Source of the DNA: an uncultured Geobacteraceae bacterium
GTDB lineage: Bacteria > Desulfobacterota > Desulfuromonadia > Geobacterales > Pseudopelobacteraceae
Length of the DNA: 59,119 nt
Assembly (NCBI GenBank): GCA_903875605.1
Contig: CAIQWT010000031.1
Span: 1 to 59,119 of the forward strand
Direction of reading: 5' to 3'
The first letter of the stretch is position 1; the number at the start of each line of letters is the position of its first letter. Both the position numbers and the translations under genes were made by a program. Below, piece after piece: positions 17,040 through 26,513 of the stretch. The notes beneath the pieces were generated by a model. It did no database searches. It was given only the letters and a program-made list of their open reading frames with translations, and was not told the origin of the DNA.

Positions 17040-18569
17040 ATGCTCGCAAAAGTATTCAGCAGTGCCCTGATCGGTATTGACGCCCTTCTTGTTGATGTCG
17101 AGATTGATATTGCCCCAGGTCTTCCCGCTTTTGCTACTGTCGGCTTACCGGATGGTGCTGTTAAAGAGAGCAAGGATCGAGTCAAGGCGGCGCTCAAAAA
17201 CTCCGGGTATGATTTTCCAGCGCGGCGCATCACCGCTAATTTAGCTCCTGCAGATATCAAGAAAGAGGGCACTGCCTACGATCTGCCGATCTCAATTGGC
17301 ATACTGGCAGCCACTGGGGTCATCAAGGGAACGCTCCTTCATAACTACATACTGCTGGGTGAATTATCTTTGGATGGCGGACTTAAGCCTATCAGAGGCG
17401 CTTTGTCAATGGCCGTTGCCGCCAAAAGAGCCGGTCTGACGGGACTCATTCTGCCGGCTGAGAATGCCCCTGAAGCTGCCGTAGTTACCGGCATTGACGT
17501 TATCGGCGCCACGTCTCTTTCCCAGGTTGTTGAATTCCTGAGTGGCCGAGAGGCCATCGAATCGTGCAGGGTTGATCTACAGGCGCTTTTCACCAGTGGT
17601 TGTGAATACGGAGAGGATTTCAGCGAGGTTAAAGGACAGGAACATGCCAAGCGTGCTCTGGAAATAGCAGCGAGCGGTTCTCATAATATTCTGATGATAG
17701 GCCCACCCGGATCGGGAAAGACAATGATTGCCCGGCGCATTCCAACAATTCTGCCGCGTATGTCCTTTGATGAAGCAATTGAAACCACCAAAATATTCAG
17801 TGTCAGTGGCATGTTGGAAAAGGAACGGGCTTTACTGGCTGTCAGGCCCTTTCGCTCCCCGCACCATACGATTTCAGATGTCGGCCTGATCGGAGGTGGC
17901 ACAACTCCCAAGCCGGGCGAAGTCTCGCTTGCCCACAACGGGGTCCTTTTCCTTGACGAGCTTCCGGAATTCAAAAAAAATGTTCTCGAAGTCCTGCGGC
18001 AGCCGCTGGAAGATGGCAAAGTTACCATTTCACGCTCGCTACTATCGCTAACCTACCCGGCACGGGTTATGCTGGTAGCAGCCATGAATCCCTGCCCATG
18101 CGGCTATTTATCCGATCTAACCCACCCATGCACCTGCACGCCGGTCGCTATTCACCGATACCGTTCCCGCATCTCCGGCCCGCTGCTTGACCGCATTGAT
18201 ATCCATATCGAAGTGCCAGCAGTAAAATATCGCGATCTTGCTGACCGGGGTGAAGCAGAAAGTTCAGCTGCGATTGCCAAGAGGGTTGAACTCTCACGGG
18301 AGATTCAACTCGAACGCTACAAAGGAACCAAAATCCACTGCAACGCCCAGATGACACCCCGCTTTATCAAGAAATACTGCGAATTGGATACCAGCGGCAA
18401 CCGGATGTTGGAGCTTGTCACTGACCGGCTCGGATTCTCCGCCCGCACCTACACCCGCATCCTCAAGGTAGCCCGCACCATTGCTGATCTTGACGGCAGT
18501 GCCACAATTCATGAGCAGCATATTGCCGAGGCGATTCAGTACCGGAGCCTTGATAGGAAGGCAAGTTAA
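17040..18569 (+). CDS. ComM/YifB-type AAA+ ATPase
   Basis: From the ATG at 17040 the product is 509 residues and begins MLAKVFSSALIGIDALLVDV, as ComM proteins do; the GTGs at 17028-17031 are in frame but would only add four residues. The N-terminal domain (1-170) is the Lon-protease-like fold typical of YifB. The magnesium-chelatase-like AAA+ module has Walker A GPPGSGKT (near residue 221) and Walker B VLFLDELPEF, with CPCGYLSD cysteines and a YRSRISGPLLDRIDIH arginine-finger region. ComM is a hexameric helicase that extends branch migration during natural transformation. No other competence genes are near. Confidence 0.9.
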   Translation: MLAKVFSSALIGIDALLVDVEIDIAPGLPAFATVGLPDGAVKESKDRVKAALKNSGYDFPARRITANLAPADIKKEGTAYDLPISIGILAATGVIKGTLLHNYILLGELSLDGGLKPIRGALSMAVAAKRAGLTGLILPAENAPEAAVVTGIDVIGATSLSQVVEFLSGREAIESCRVDLQALFTSGCEYGEDFSEVKGQEHAKRALEIAASGSHNILMIGPPGSGKTMIARRIPTILPRMSFDEAIETTKIFSVSGMLEKERALLAVRPFRSPHHTISDVGLIGGGTTPKPGEVSLAHNGVLFLDELPEFKKNVLEVLRQPLEDGKVTISRSLLSLTYPARVMLVAAMNPCPCGYLSDLTHPCTCTPVAIHRYRSRISGPLLDRIDIHIEVPAVKYRDLADRGEAESSAAIAKRVELSREIQLERYKGTKIHCNAQMTPRFIKKYCELDTSGNRMLELVTDRLGFSARTYTRILKVARTIADLDGSATIHEQHIAEAIQYRSLDRKAS

Positions 18570-18681
18570 GGCTGGATGCGGTAGAGCAAAGTTCTCGTCA
18601 ACCCGTATGAAGGACATCTTAAGCTACGGTAAAGAATACCAACTAAAAGCATACCATGTATAAGCGTGCAAAAGGAATAGT

Positions 18682-19152
18682 ATGGACTTAAATAGTGATC
18701 AGAAAAAACTTGTAGAGTTATTTGTGAGGCAAGAGTTTATCATTGGTAAATTATATAAGCTTTTTTCATATAGATATCCCGAGCATAAAGTTTTTTGGAC
18801 TGAAATGGCGATGGAAGAGCACCTGCATGCTTCATGGATTAAGCGGCTTACCGAACGTGATTTAGCGAATAAATTCAAATTTTCGCAAGGGGAATTAAGA
18901 TCAGACTATCTTGCTTCAAGTATAGAATCAATCGAGGGCCTTATTGATGGAGTTAAGAACAACAGAGACTTTCCCATAAGTCAAGCCGTGAGCATGGCGC
19001 TGCATCTTGAAAAAGCACTATGGGAGCAGAAAGTATTCCAATGTTTTGAGGGTGACTCTGATGAAGTCAGAAAAATTATGGATACTCTTAATTCTGAGCA
19101 AAAAGTTCATATAATTAAAATAGAAAAATTCGCTAGACAGTTTAAGAAATAA
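18682..19152 (+). CDS. Ferritin-like/rubrerythrin-like helical protein
   Basis: This 156-residue protein appears almost entirely helical. The sequence has acidic/His motifs in the spacing of a ferritin-like four-helix bundle: EMAMEEHLHASWI (about 35-50) and, in the second half, ALHLEKALWEQKVF and NSEQKVHIIKIEKFA. Not all four carboxylate ligands of a rubrerythrin di-iron site are obvious, so it may bind metal weakly or not at all. The base composition is more A/T-rich than its neighbours. AAAGGAATAGT precedes the ATG. It has no operon partner. The fold is inferred, the role unknown. Confidence 0.55.
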   Translation: MDLNSDQKKLVELFVRQEFIIGKLYKLFSYRYPEHKVFWTEMAMEEHLHASWIKRLTERDLANKFKFSQGELRSDYLASSIESIEGLIDGVKNNRDFPISQAVSMALHLEKALWEQKVFQCFEGDSDEVRKIMDTLNSEQKVHIIKIEKFARQFKK

Positions 19153-19272
19153 AATTCTCAGGGTATGCATCTTCCTGTAGACGTTCAGTTTACGAAAAAC
19201 AGTTGTTGAGGAAAGCGTTCAGACTGTTGCGTCATAGATATTCTGGTAATAGCGCAGGGAAGGGAGAAAATA

Positions 19273-20280
19273 ATGAGCAGGATACTTGTCACCGGAGCGG
19301 CCGGTTTCGTAGGTTTCCACCTGGTTCAGCGCCTGCTTGAGCGCGGTAATGAGGTGATCGGCCTGGACAACATGAATGATTATTATGACGTGCGCCTCAA
19401 AGAAGATCGCCTTCAAATACTGGAGCCCTTGCCGGGCTTTCGCTTTGTAAGGGCATCTTTGGCTGATCGGCCGTTCATGGAGTCTCTATTTGTGGAAGAG
19501 TGCTTTGATATGGTGGTTAATTTAGCCGCCCAGGCTGGTGTTCGCTACTCGTTGGAGAATCCGCATGCCTACATAGACAGCAATATTGTCGGTTTCATGA
19601 ATATTTTAGAGGGGTGTCGCCACAACAGCGTCAAACATCTGGTATACGCTTCTTCCAGTTCGGTCTACGGTGCGAATACCAGGGTGCCTTTCTCGGAACA
19701 TCATCCTGCCGCCCATCCGGTGTCTTTGTATGCTGCCACCAAAAAATCGAACGAACTCATGGCGCATACCTATGCACATCTCTATAGCCTTCCCGTCACC
19801 GGCTTGCGATTTTTCACCGTATATGGACCATGGGGACGCCCGGATATGGCATATTTCTCCTTTACCAAAGCCATTTTAGAAGGCCACCCGATAGATGTGT
19901 TTAACCATGGCCGTATGCAAAGGGACTTCACCTACATCGATGATATTATTGAAGGGGTTGTCAGGGTGCTGAGTCATATCCCGGTACCTGACCACTCATG
20001 GAACGCGGGGGTGCCGGATCCGGCAACAAGTGCCGCACCATATAGAGTATACAATATTGGTAATAACAATCCGGTTGAGCTTGGGCGCTTTATTGAAGTA
20101 TTGGAGGAGGGTCTTGGTAAAAAAGCAAAAATGAATTATCTGGATATGCAGCCGGGTGATGTAATTGCTACCAGTGCCGATGTCACCGATTTAGCAGATG
20201 CTGTTGGTTTTAGACCCGCTACAAGTATAGAAGAAGGCATTGCTCTCTTTGTTGACTGGTACCGGGAGTATTACGGATAA
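19273..20280 (+). CDS. NAD-dependent epimerase, UDP-glucuronate 4-epimerase-like
   Basis: The product is a 335-residue extended short-chain dehydrogenase. It has the N-terminal Rossmann motif [20 protein letters not shown], and catalytic Tyr/Lys in [25 protein letters not shown] and [17 protein letters not shown] are characteristic of UDP-glucuronate 4-epimerases (CapI/WcaG group), which make UDP-galacturonate for surface polysaccharides; this is the likeliest activity. GGGAAGGGAG lies upstream of the ATG. No glycosyltransferases flank it, so it is a detached sugar-nucleotide gene. Confidence 0.85.
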   Translation: MSRILVTGAAGFVGFHLVQRLLERGNEVIGLDNMNDYYDVRLKEDRLQILEPLPGFRFVRASLADRPFMESLFVEECFDMVVNLAAQAGVRYSLENPHAYIDSNIVGFMNILEGCRHNSVKHLVYASSSSVYGANTRVPFSEHHPAAHPVSLYAATKKSNELMAHTYAHLYSLPVTGLRFFTVYGPWGRPDMAYFSFTKAILEGHPIDVFNHGRMQRDFTYIDDIIEGVVRVLSHIPVPDHSWNAGVPDPATSAAPYRVYNIGNNNPVELGRFIEVLEEGLGKKAKMNYLDMQPGDVIATSADVTDLADAVGFRPATSIEEGIALFVDWYREYYG

Positions 20281-20324
20281 TTCGGTGTGGTGTTCAGATT
20301 AAGGCTCGGGGGTAACACGGATTG

Positions 20325-20366
20325 TATACCTCATATGGGGTGAAGTATGTTGTGTATGAGGTGATA
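20325..20366 (+). promoter_or_regulatory. Inverted repeat upstream of a sigma-54-type promoter
   Basis: TACCTCATA near 20329 and TATGAGGT near 20357 form an imperfect inverted repeat about 75-115 bases upstream of the -24 element at 20437. That is the usual distance for an enhancer-binding-protein site. The binding protein is unknown. Confidence 0.35.
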
Positions 20367-20436
20367 CTGCAGTGGCTTGTAAAAGACACATTAATACTGA
20401 GTTGTTGTATTTAAGGTAGTTACGATATTTATTTTT

Positions 20437-20454
20437 TTGGCACACGATCTGCAA
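20437..20454 (+). promoter_or_regulatory. Sigma-54-type promoter for the Ala/Lys-rich protein
   Basis: TTGGCACACGATCTGCAA has the invariant GG and GC separated by exactly ten bases (GG 20439-20440, GC 20451-20452) and matches TGGCAC-N5-TTGCW at all but one or two positions. The start point would be near 20464, about 26 bases before the ATG at 20490. Confidence 0.7.
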
Positions 20455-20489
20455 ATAAATAATCAAACAAATCTCTGGAGGTATTACAA

Positions 20490-20717
20490 ATGAAAAAAGT
20501 TCTGTCCACAATCGTAGCCGCCCTCGTTGCTCTTTCCTTCTCCGCTGTAGTTTTCGCTGCTGATGCTGCTCCTGCTGCTGCTCCTGCTGCTGCTCCTGCT
20601 GCAGAAGTAAAGAAAGATGCTAAGCCAGTTAAAAAAGCAAAGAAAGCAAAAAAAGCAGCTAAAAAAGTAGAAGAGAAAAAAGAAGCTGCACCTGCTGCTG
20701 CTCCTGCTGCAAAGTAA
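20490..20717 (+). CDS. Small secreted Ala/Lys/Pro-rich protein
   Basis: This 75-residue protein starts with a clear signal peptide (MKKVLSTIVAALVALSFSAV, cleavage probably after VFAA). The mature part is three low-complexity blocks: AAPAAAP repeats, a strongly basic stretch of KKAKKAKKAAKK type, and a second AAPAAAP block. The basic block resembles histone H1-like tails, but export argues against a DNA-binding role in the cytoplasm. The codons of the two Ala/Pro blocks are near-identical GCTCCTGCTGCT repeats. It has a sigma-54-type promoter, a CTGGAGG ribosome binding site and a strong terminator, so it is a dedicated, regulated single-gene unit. Function unknown; interaction with polyanions (LPS, extracellular DNA) is a guess. 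Confidence 0.75.
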   Translation: MKKVLSTIVAALVALSFSAVVFAADAAPAAAPAAAPAAEVKKDAKPVKKAKKAKKAAKKVEEKKEAAPAAAPAAK

Positions 20718-20743
20718 TTCGCTTTTAGCGAACTTCGGAAAAA

Positions 20744-20770
20744 GCCGCATCGAAAGATGCGGCTTTTTTT
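20744..20770 (+). terminator. Intrinsic terminator after the Ala/Lys-rich gene
   Basis: GCCGCATC (20744-20751) and GATGCGGC (20756-20763) form an eight-pair stem with a GAAA tetraloop followed by seven T residues. Confidence 0.95.
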
Positions 20771-20860
20771 GTGCCTATTGTAGTAGAGTAAATAAGATTA
20801 TGCGCTACTTTACCATTATTAAAGTCATCCCTGACAACAGGATTAGAGGTCTTAGACATT

Positions 20861-21751
20861 ATGGCAGATCAGATCGTTAGAGCATTGTGCTTATCGGGTG
20901 GAATTAGAGTACTGGTGTGCAATGCCACTCTGTTGGCGCGTGAAATATGTGAGTTGCAACAGACTTCTGCGACAGCAAGTATTGTGCTTTCGAGAGGGCT
21001 GGCAGGCGGGGCTTTAATGGGTGCCCTTCTCAAAGGCGGGCAGCGGACCGCTCTCAAGTTTGAAGGCAATGGCCCACTTCGAAAAATGATTGTCGAAGCA
21101 GACAGCGACGGAGCCGTTCGCGGATGTGTGGGAAATCCAGCAGCCGAGCTCGAAGCGATCAATGGAAAATGGAATGTAGCGGGACTGATAGGCAGGGCGG
21201 GTTTTCTGACTGTTTCCAAGGATCTTGGCGCGGGAGGGCAGCCATACCAAGGCGTGGTACAGTTGGTTAGTAGTGAAATCGGTGAAGATCTTGCCTACTA
21301 TCTTGCTGATTCTGAACAGACTCCTTCTGCTGTCGGTTTGAGTGCAGTCTTTGATGAAAATGGATTGATTACAGTCTGCGGTGGATTCCTGGTCCAGGCA
21401 TTGCCAAAGGCTGATGACGGTGAACTTGAAAAAATCATGGCGAAGATAGCGGGACTCGAGTCGCTATCCGGTTTGCTCCAGTCAGAAGGAGCTGAAGGAG
21501 TTATTAGAGAGCTGTTTGACGATATACCGTACACAATTCTTGAATCTCACGATATCTTCTTCCGTTGTGGATGCGGACTAGAGAAGGTTGAGCGGGCTCT
21601 ACTGACGTTGGGGGGCGAAGAGCTATTGGATATGCGGGATAAGGAAAACGGTGCTGAAGTGACTTGCGAGTTCTGCCGCAAATCGTATAGTCTTGGAATT
21701 GATGAACTAGACAAACTGATTCACCTGGCTTCAGGAAAGTCCGGTTGCTAA
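20861..21751 (+). CDS. hslO: Redox-regulated chaperone Hsp33
   Basis: The 296-residue protein has the N-terminal Hsp33 domain (about 1-225, with LSRGLAGGALMGALLKGGQ and LKFEGNGPLRKMIVEADSDG) and the C-terminal redox switch. The four zinc ligands are CGC (about 237-239) and CEFC (about 266-269), so the oxidative activation mechanism should be intact. It is a cytoplasmic holdase that protects proteins during oxidative stress. truA follows with a one-base gap and is probably in the same transcript. Confidence 0.93.
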   Translation: MADQIVRALCLSGGIRVLVCNATLLAREICELQQTSATASIVLSRGLAGGALMGALLKGGQRTALKFEGNGPLRKMIVEADSDGAVRGCVGNPAAELEAINGKWNVAGLIGRAGFLTVSKDLGAGGQPYQGVVQLVSSEIGEDLAYYLADSEQTPSAVGLSAVFDENGLITVCGGFLVQALPKADDGELEKIMAKIAGLESLSGLLQSEGAEGVIRELFDDIPYTILESHDIFFRCGCGLEKVERALLTLGGEELLDMRDKENGAEVTCEFCRKSYSLGIDELDKLIHLASGKSGC

Positions 21752-21752
21752 T

Positions 21753-22562
21753 ATGCCTACGGTTTTTGTAACAATCTCCTACGATGGCACGAAATATTCC
21801 GGTTGGCAGGTTCAGCCAAACGGATTAGCGGTACAGCAGGTTGTTGAAGAAGCACTCGAACAGCTGCTCAAAGAGCGTGTTCAGGTCCGTTCTTCCGGTC
21901 GGACGGATGCCGGTGTGCATGCCCGTGCGATGGCAGCAGCCTTTACTACAAGCCGGAACCTTCCTTTACGGGCTTTTGTCGAGGGAACTAATCGCTTTCT
22001 ACCTGTAGATGTTGCCATACAGGACGCTCGTGTTGTTGAGGATGGGTTCAAGCCGATTACCATGGCTTATGCTAAGCAGTATCGCTATACCATTATTAAT
22101 TCATCGGTGCGTTCGCCGCTTGATCGCCTGTACAGTTGGCAAGTGCGTGAGCCGCTTGATCTCGCTGCAATGGAGGAGGCTGCCGGTTATTTTGTTGGCA
22201 CTCACAATTTTGCCGCTTTCCGTGCCTCAAATTGTGTCGCCAAGACGACGCTAAGAAGGATAGATTCCGTTCAGCTTAAGCGCAATGGTTCCCGTCTTAC
22301 TATCGACGTAATCGGCGGTGGCTTTCTGAAAAATATGGTGCGAGTGATGGTCGGCACTCTTGTTGACATTGGAAAGGGGCGCTTTACGCCATCGGATATA
22401 AAGAAGTTCCTGCTAAGGGGGGATAGAAAAGAGTCAGGCAGTACAGCACCGGCCTGCGGATTATGTCTGATGCAGGTTATGTATCCTGAAGAATTTATTC
22501 CAGTTACAGAGCAAAGCAACCTCTTTGCCGCTTCATCTTTGACTGTTTCGCTGGATATGTAG
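21753..22562 (+). CDS. truA: tRNA pseudouridine(38-40) synthase TruA
   Basis: TruA isomerises U38-U40 in the anticodon stem-loop of tRNAs. The signature SSGRTDAGVHARAMAAAF contains the catalytic Asp (near residue 52). SYDGTKYSGWQVQP at the N-terminus and GGGFLKNMVRVMVGTLVDIG near the C-terminus are also family motifs. At 269 residues it is slightly longer than usual, with a short extra tail. It follows hslO at once; the ATG at 21753 is supported by alignment-like similarity of the N-terminus although the ribosome binding site is weak. Confidence 0.93.
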   Translation: MPTVFVTISYDGTKYSGWQVQPNGLAVQQVVEEALEQLLKERVQVRSSGRTDAGVHARAMAAAFTTSRNLPLRAFVEGTNRFLPVDVAIQDARVVEDGFKPITMAYAKQYRYTIINSSVRSPLDRLYSWQVREPLDLAAMEEAAGYFVGTHNFAAFRASNCVAKTTLRRIDSVQLKRNGSRLTIDVIGGGFLKNMVRVMVGTLVDIGKGRFTPSDIKKFLLRGDRKESGSTAPACGLCLMQVMYPEEFIPVTEQSNLFAASSLTVSLDM

Positions 22563-22621
22563 CCTTCCCTCGTTTCCTCAAGCCATCGCTTTGATAACAT
22601 TGTCTCTTGAAACCGTAATTA

Positions 22622-23137
22622 CTACTCTGCCAGTAGCCTCTTGATAGACTGTTCCAGCGAACGGGCCATTTCGCCAGAGGACCCTCGAAATACCTCCACA
22701 ATCTTACCTTTTTTATCAATTAGATACATAATCGGCACTGAACGGACACCAAAATCTGCCGTGGTCGGATCTCCTGCTAATGCCAGTGGGTAGTTGACCC
22801 TGAATTCATCGGTAAAAGCTTTTACAACCCGTTCACCATCTTCATCCACGCTGAGGCCAAGTATTTGAAGACCCTGCTTACCATATTTGCGATTCATATC
22901 TACCAAATGAGGTATGGACTGGCGGCAGGGTTGACACCAAGTGGCAAAAAAATCAAGAATAAGGACGTGGCCTCGATAATTCTCCTGAGTTATAGTCTGT
23001 CCGGTTGTGGAAATAACTTTAAAATTGGGGGTGGATTGTCCTGCACGGGGAGCCGCATCAGCCAGACCGGCTGAGGTCAGGGATGATGCGGCTATTGTGA
23101 TCAGCAGAATTCTGATGAGGCTTGAAGCGAAGATCAT
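22622..23137 (-). CDS. TlpA/ResA-type exported thioredoxin
   Basis: This 171-residue protein has an N-terminal signal or anchor segment (IRILLITIAASSLTSAGLA). A TlpA-like domain follows, with FFATWCQPCRQSIPHL (active-site CQPC, about 71-74), the central insertion LQILGLSVDEDGERVVKAF, and cis-Pro in SVPIMYLIDKKGKIV. It probably faces the periplasm and reduces disulfides; in organisms with abundant cytochrome c such proteins often keep apocytochrome haem-binding cysteines reduced, which would fit this genome. It lies directly downstream of trxA (5 bases), so both are cotranscribed. Confidence 0.88.
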   Translation of the reverse strand: MIFASSLIRILLITIAASSLTSAGLADAAPRAGQSTPNFKVISTTGQTITQENYRGHVLILDFFATWCQPCRQSIPHLVDMNRKYGKQGLQILGLSVDEDGERVVKAFTDEFRVNYPLALAGDPTTADFGVRSVPIMYLIDKKGKIVEVFRGSSGEMARSLEQSIKRLLAE

Positions 23138-23142
23138 CGCCC

Positions 23143-23472
23143 CTAGAGCGCTTTGGCGATAAGTGCGTCAAGCTGCGATTTTGGCACTGCCCCGACAACC
23201 TGCTCGAGTACCGCACCATTCTTGAACAAAATTATTGTAGGGATACCACGTACGCCGTATTTGCTCGGAGTTGCCTGGTTTTCATCGACATTAACTTTGC
23301 CGACTTTGATTTTTCCGGCATATTCGTCAGCAATTGTATCGATAAGAGGTGCAATCGCTTTACAAGGAGCACACCATGTAGCCCAAAAGTCAACCAGTAC
23401 CGGGATGCCGGACTGTAGCACCTCGCTGTCGAAATTTGCATCTGTAAATGCGATCACGTTTTCACTAGCCAT
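23143..23472 (-). CDS. trxA: Thioredoxin
   Basis: A 109-residue cytoplasmic thioredoxin with the [14 protein letters not shown] active site (CAPC, about residues 33-36; Ala replaces the Gly of the classic WCGPC), the [21 protein letters not shown] cis-Pro segment split over two strands, and a typical [14 protein letters not shown]-terminal helix. AAAGGAGAAAT precedes the ATG. It is the first gene of the trxA-tlpA pair. Confidence 0.93.
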   Translation of the reverse strand: MASENVIAFTDANFDSEVLQSGIPVLVDFWATWCAPCKAIAPLIDTIADEYAGKIKVGKVNVDENQATPSKYGVRGIPTIILFKNGAVLEQVVGAVPKSQLDALIAKAL

Positions 23473-23627
23473 CTGTATTTCTCCTTTAATGTGTATAGTT
23501 GGGTATTCGGAATGATATACCAGACGGAGAAAAAATCAAGAGCAAACTCGGCGCTCCTGATATCATCTGTACATATCGTTGAAAACTGATCTATAGCAGA
23601 GTATGATGCCAAGAATGGAGGTTGTGG

Positions 23628-24224
23628 ATGTCTACTCTTGCGATAAACATACGGATGCAGGGCAAGATGGTGCTTGTCGTCGGAGGCGGCGCGGTAGCGT
23701 TACGTAAACTCAATACTTTGCTGAGGGTTGGTGCTTCGATTAGAGTGGTCGCGATAAAGATATGTCCTGAGATATCTGCTCTGAATGTAGCCGGCGCACT
23801 TTCGGTCAGAATAGGTGATTATTCTGCGGATGACCTTGATGGTGCGTTTATGGTGATAGCGGCTACCGACAATACTTTAGCGAATGAGCAGGTCCGTTCC
23901 GATGCTGCCGGAAAAGGGATTCTGGTCGCTGTCTCTGACAATCCGGAGGCGGGCGACTGCACTTTTCCGGCAACTTTGCAGCGGGGTGATCTCGAAATAG
24001 CTGTTTCAACAGGTGGTCGTTGCCCGACGTTTGCCGTTGATGTGCGGGAATCTATTGCCGAATATGTCGGTAAGGAATACGGAGCAATCCTTGATCAGTT
24101 GGCCAGAGAACGAGAAAAGCTGTTGACGAACGGGAGTCCAAGCACTTACAATGCGCAGGTTTTACACTCGCTTGCCAGGCGTTTGCTCAATGAGTTCATT
24201 GAACGCAAGGAATTACTGCCATGA
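23628..24224 (+). CDS. Precorrin-2 dehydrogenase / sirohydrochlorin ferrochelatase
   Basis: This 198-residue protein matches the N-terminal (Met8p-like) part of CysG. LVVGGGAVALRKLNTLL is the NAD-binding loop, VIAATDNTLANEQV follows, and NPEAGDCTFPATLQRGDLEIAVST GGRCP-type residues form the tetrapyrrole site. It oxidises precorrin-2 to sirohydrochlorin and may insert iron to make sirohaem. The ATG at 23628 is six bases after GGAGG; upstream in-frame TTG is unlikely. It leads the haem operon, overlapping the next gene by four bases (ATGA). The cobA half of the fused gene at the operon's end makes its substrate. Confidence 0.88.
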   Translation: MSTLAINIRMQGKMVLVVGGGAVALRKLNTLLRVGASIRVVAIKICPEISALNVAGALSVRIGDYSADDLDGAFMVIAATDNTLANEQVRSDAAGKGILVAVSDNPEAGDCTFPATLQRGDLEIAVSTGGRCPTFAVDVRESIAEYVGKEYGAILDQLAREREKLLTNGSPSTYNAQVLHSLARRLLNEFIERKELLP

Positions 24225-25021
24225 CACACATGTTTTTCATTCTTACTGTTGCTCTATATAGCTGTGCAACCGCTGCATACCTTGCCTGCCTGCTGCGAAC
24301 GTCACCAATGTTAACTCGTTGGGCCGGTCGTGTACTGGTTACAGGTTTTACGGCACATTTCCTTTCAACTATCCATCTAGCTGTTAAAATGAAATACTTG
24401 CCGCTTACCAATATGCAGGAATCGCTGTCGTTTTTCAGCCTCGCCATTGTTGGCGGATTTATTTTTTTCGAACGCAGATATAAAGTTACGACGCTCGGTT
24501 CCTTCATTATTCCTGTTTCACTTATGATGCTGATAGCATCGAGTTCACTTCATGCAGAGGCTCGCCAGCTTCCACCGGTTTTACAGAGTAACTGGTTCTG
24601 GTTTCACGCTCTGCTGGCATTTGCCAGTTATGCCTGCTTCACCATAGCAGCCGGTGTTGCCGTAATGTATCTGATCCAGCGCTATTTCTTAAAAACCAAG
24701 CATCTCGGATCTCTCTTCCAAAAACTACCCTCACTAGACACTATGGACGAGATAAGCTATCGCTGTCTAACGGTCGGGTTTCCTCTTCTTACTGTTGCCA
24801 TCATATCCGGTTCCATCTGGTCCGAACAGGCTATGGGAAACTATTGGGTATGGGACCGAAAGCAGACATGGTCTTTGATTATCTGGTTCATCTACGCGGC
24901 ACTTCTGCATGGCCGCCTCACCATCGGCTGGCGTGGAAAGCGTGCCGCAATTCTTTCAATTGTCGGCTTTCTTGTCATACTATTTACCTTTTTGACGATG
25001 AAGCACAGCATCACCTGGTAG
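24221..25021 (+). CDS. CcsA/HemX-type cytochrome c assembly membrane protein
   Basis: The 266-residue protein has about eight hydrophobic helices. It carries the tryptophan-rich haem-handling motif of the CcmC/CcsA family (NYWVWDRKQTWSLIIWFIY, about 207-225) and conserved histidines in periplasmic or membrane positions (SNWFWFHALLAFASY and MKHSITW). Proteins of this shape next to hemA are often called HemX and are thought to affect GluTR levels, while CcsA proper joins haem to apocytochromes in system II. Its place between a sirohaem gene and hemA favours HemX-like naming, but a role in cytochrome c maturation is equally compatible. Confidence 0.82.
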   Translation: MTHMFFILTVALYSCATAAYLACLLRTSPMLTRWAGRVLVTGFTAHFLSTIHLAVKMKYLPLTNMQESLSFFSLAIVGGFIFFERRYKVTTLGSFIIPVSLMMLIASSSLHAEARQLPPVLQSNWFWFHALLAFASYACFTIAAGVAVMYLIQRYFLKTKHLGSLFQKLPSLDTMDEISYRCLTVGFPLLTVAIISGSIWSEQAMGNYWVWDRKQTWSLIIWFIYAALLHGRLTIGWRGKRAAILSIVGFLVILFTFLTMKHSITW

Positions 25022-25080
25022 AGGCGCAACACGCACTGTCTCTTTGAATATAAATATGAAACTTTGAAACGGAATCATTG

Positions 25081-26382
25081 ATGAATATCATCGTTGTCGG
25101 CCTCTCTCACAAAACTGCTACAGTTCAAATCCGTGAAAAAGTGGCTTTTTCTCCCAACCAGATTGAAAAGCCTCTGGGCGAACTGATCAAGCTGGAGGGC
25201 ATTATTGAGGGCGTCATTGTCTCTACCTGTAACCGGGTCGAAATTTATGCTACAACCCGCGATATTGCAGGAGGAATAGCCCGGATAAAACGGTTTATGG
25301 CCGAATATCACCACCTGGCATTTGAAGATATAGAATCTCATCTGTACTGTTATCATGCTGAGGCAGCCATACGCCACGTATTCCGGGTGGCTTCCAGCCT
25401 GGATTCAATGGTCGTTGGAGAACCTCAGATTCTTGGGCAGATTAAAACATCCTACGGCTATGCCGCCGAATTTAAATCTTCAGGAATTATCCTCAATAGA
25501 TTTCTTCACAAAGCGTTTTCGGTTGCAAAACGGGTTCGGACTGAAACCAAAATAGCTTCTTCAGCTGTTTCAGTTGCGTTTGCCGCTGTTGAGCTTGCAA
25601 AAAAAATTCTGGGGGATTTATCCGATAAAACGGTACTGCTGATAGGCGCCGGTGAGATGTGTGAGTTGGCCGCCAAGCACTTTCTTAATAGTGGTGCCAA
25701 GGGAGTGATGGTTACTAACCGCACTTTCGAACGAGCGGAACGACTGGCAGACGAATTCGGAGGCGAGGCTATACTTTTTGAGTCGCTTTTTGAACACCTC
25801 CATCGGGCAGATATAGTTCTTTCCTCTACAGGTGCCCCGCACTGTATTATCGGGCCCAAGGATGCAGAACAAGCCATCAAAAAACGCAGATCAAAGCCTA
25901 TTTTCTTTATTGATATTGCGGTCCCTCGAGATATAGATCCTAAGGTCGACAATGTAGAGAACGCGTATCTGTTCACTGTTGACCACCTGCAGGAGATTGT
26001 TCAGGCCAATCTTGCTCAGCGATCGCTTGAAGCTGAAAAAGCTGAGGAGATAATTGATCAGGAGATAGGGCAGTTTCATAAATGGCTTTCGACTCTTGAA
26101 GTAACCCCCACCATCGTCGCACTGCGTAATAGGTTTGATGAGATTCGTCGGGCAGAGCTTGATAAGACCATTGCCGGGTGGAAAGATTTGCCGCCTGATG
26201 CTGGAAAGCGACTCGAAGCTCTTACTGTGGCTATGATGAATAAACTGCTTCACGCCCCCACTTTTGTTCTAAAGCAAGCCGGTCAGGGGGGGCGGGTTGA
26301 CTTATATGTCGATGCACTGCGTCAGTTGTTTGAGCTTGAAGCACTTCAGAGGGACGATGAAGAGCTGGAGCTTGAAGAATAA
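25081..26382 (+). CDS. hemA: Glutamyl-tRNA reductase
   Basis: GluTR reduces Glu-tRNA(Glu) to glutamate-1-semialdehyde, the first step of the C5 pathway. The 433-residue product starts [13 protein letters not shown]. The catalytic Cys is in [12 protein letters not shown] (Cys50). The substrate-domain motif [12 protein letters not shown], the NADPH-binding [14 protein letters not shown], and the C-terminal dimerisation helix are all present. The preceding TTG at 25078 is not needed. The gene is complete, and hemC follows after a short non-coding stretch in the same direction. Confidence 0.95.
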   Translation: MNIIVVGLSHKTATVQIREKVAFSPNQIEKPLGELIKLEGIIEGVIVSTCNRVEIYATTRDIAGGIARIKRFMAEYHHLAFEDIESHLYCYHAEAAIRHVFRVASSLDSMVVGEPQILGQIKTSYGYAAEFKSSGIILNRFLHKAFSVAKRVRTETKIASSAVSVAFAAVELAKKILGDLSDKTVLLIGAGEMCELAAKHFLNSGAKGVMVTNRTFERAERLADEFGGEAILFESLFEHLHRADIVLSSTGAPHCIIGPKDAEQAIKKRRSKPIFFIDIAVPRDIDPKVDNVENAYLFTVDHLQEIVQANLAQRSLEAEKAEEIIDQEIGQFHKWLSTLEVTPTIVALRNRFDEIRRAELDKTIAGWKDLPPDAGKRLEALTVAMMNKLLHAPTFVLKQAGQGGRVDLYVDALRQLFELEALQRDDEELELEE

Positions 26383-26513
26383 AGGCTTCTTGGTTGTCAG
26401 TGATTTTTTAAGCGAGACGTAATAGTAAATCTCAATATTAGAGATAATCACACCGCTTAAGCATGTACCATGCATTTAATACTGAAGGTAAATATAAAAA
26501 AATGGAGAATAGT

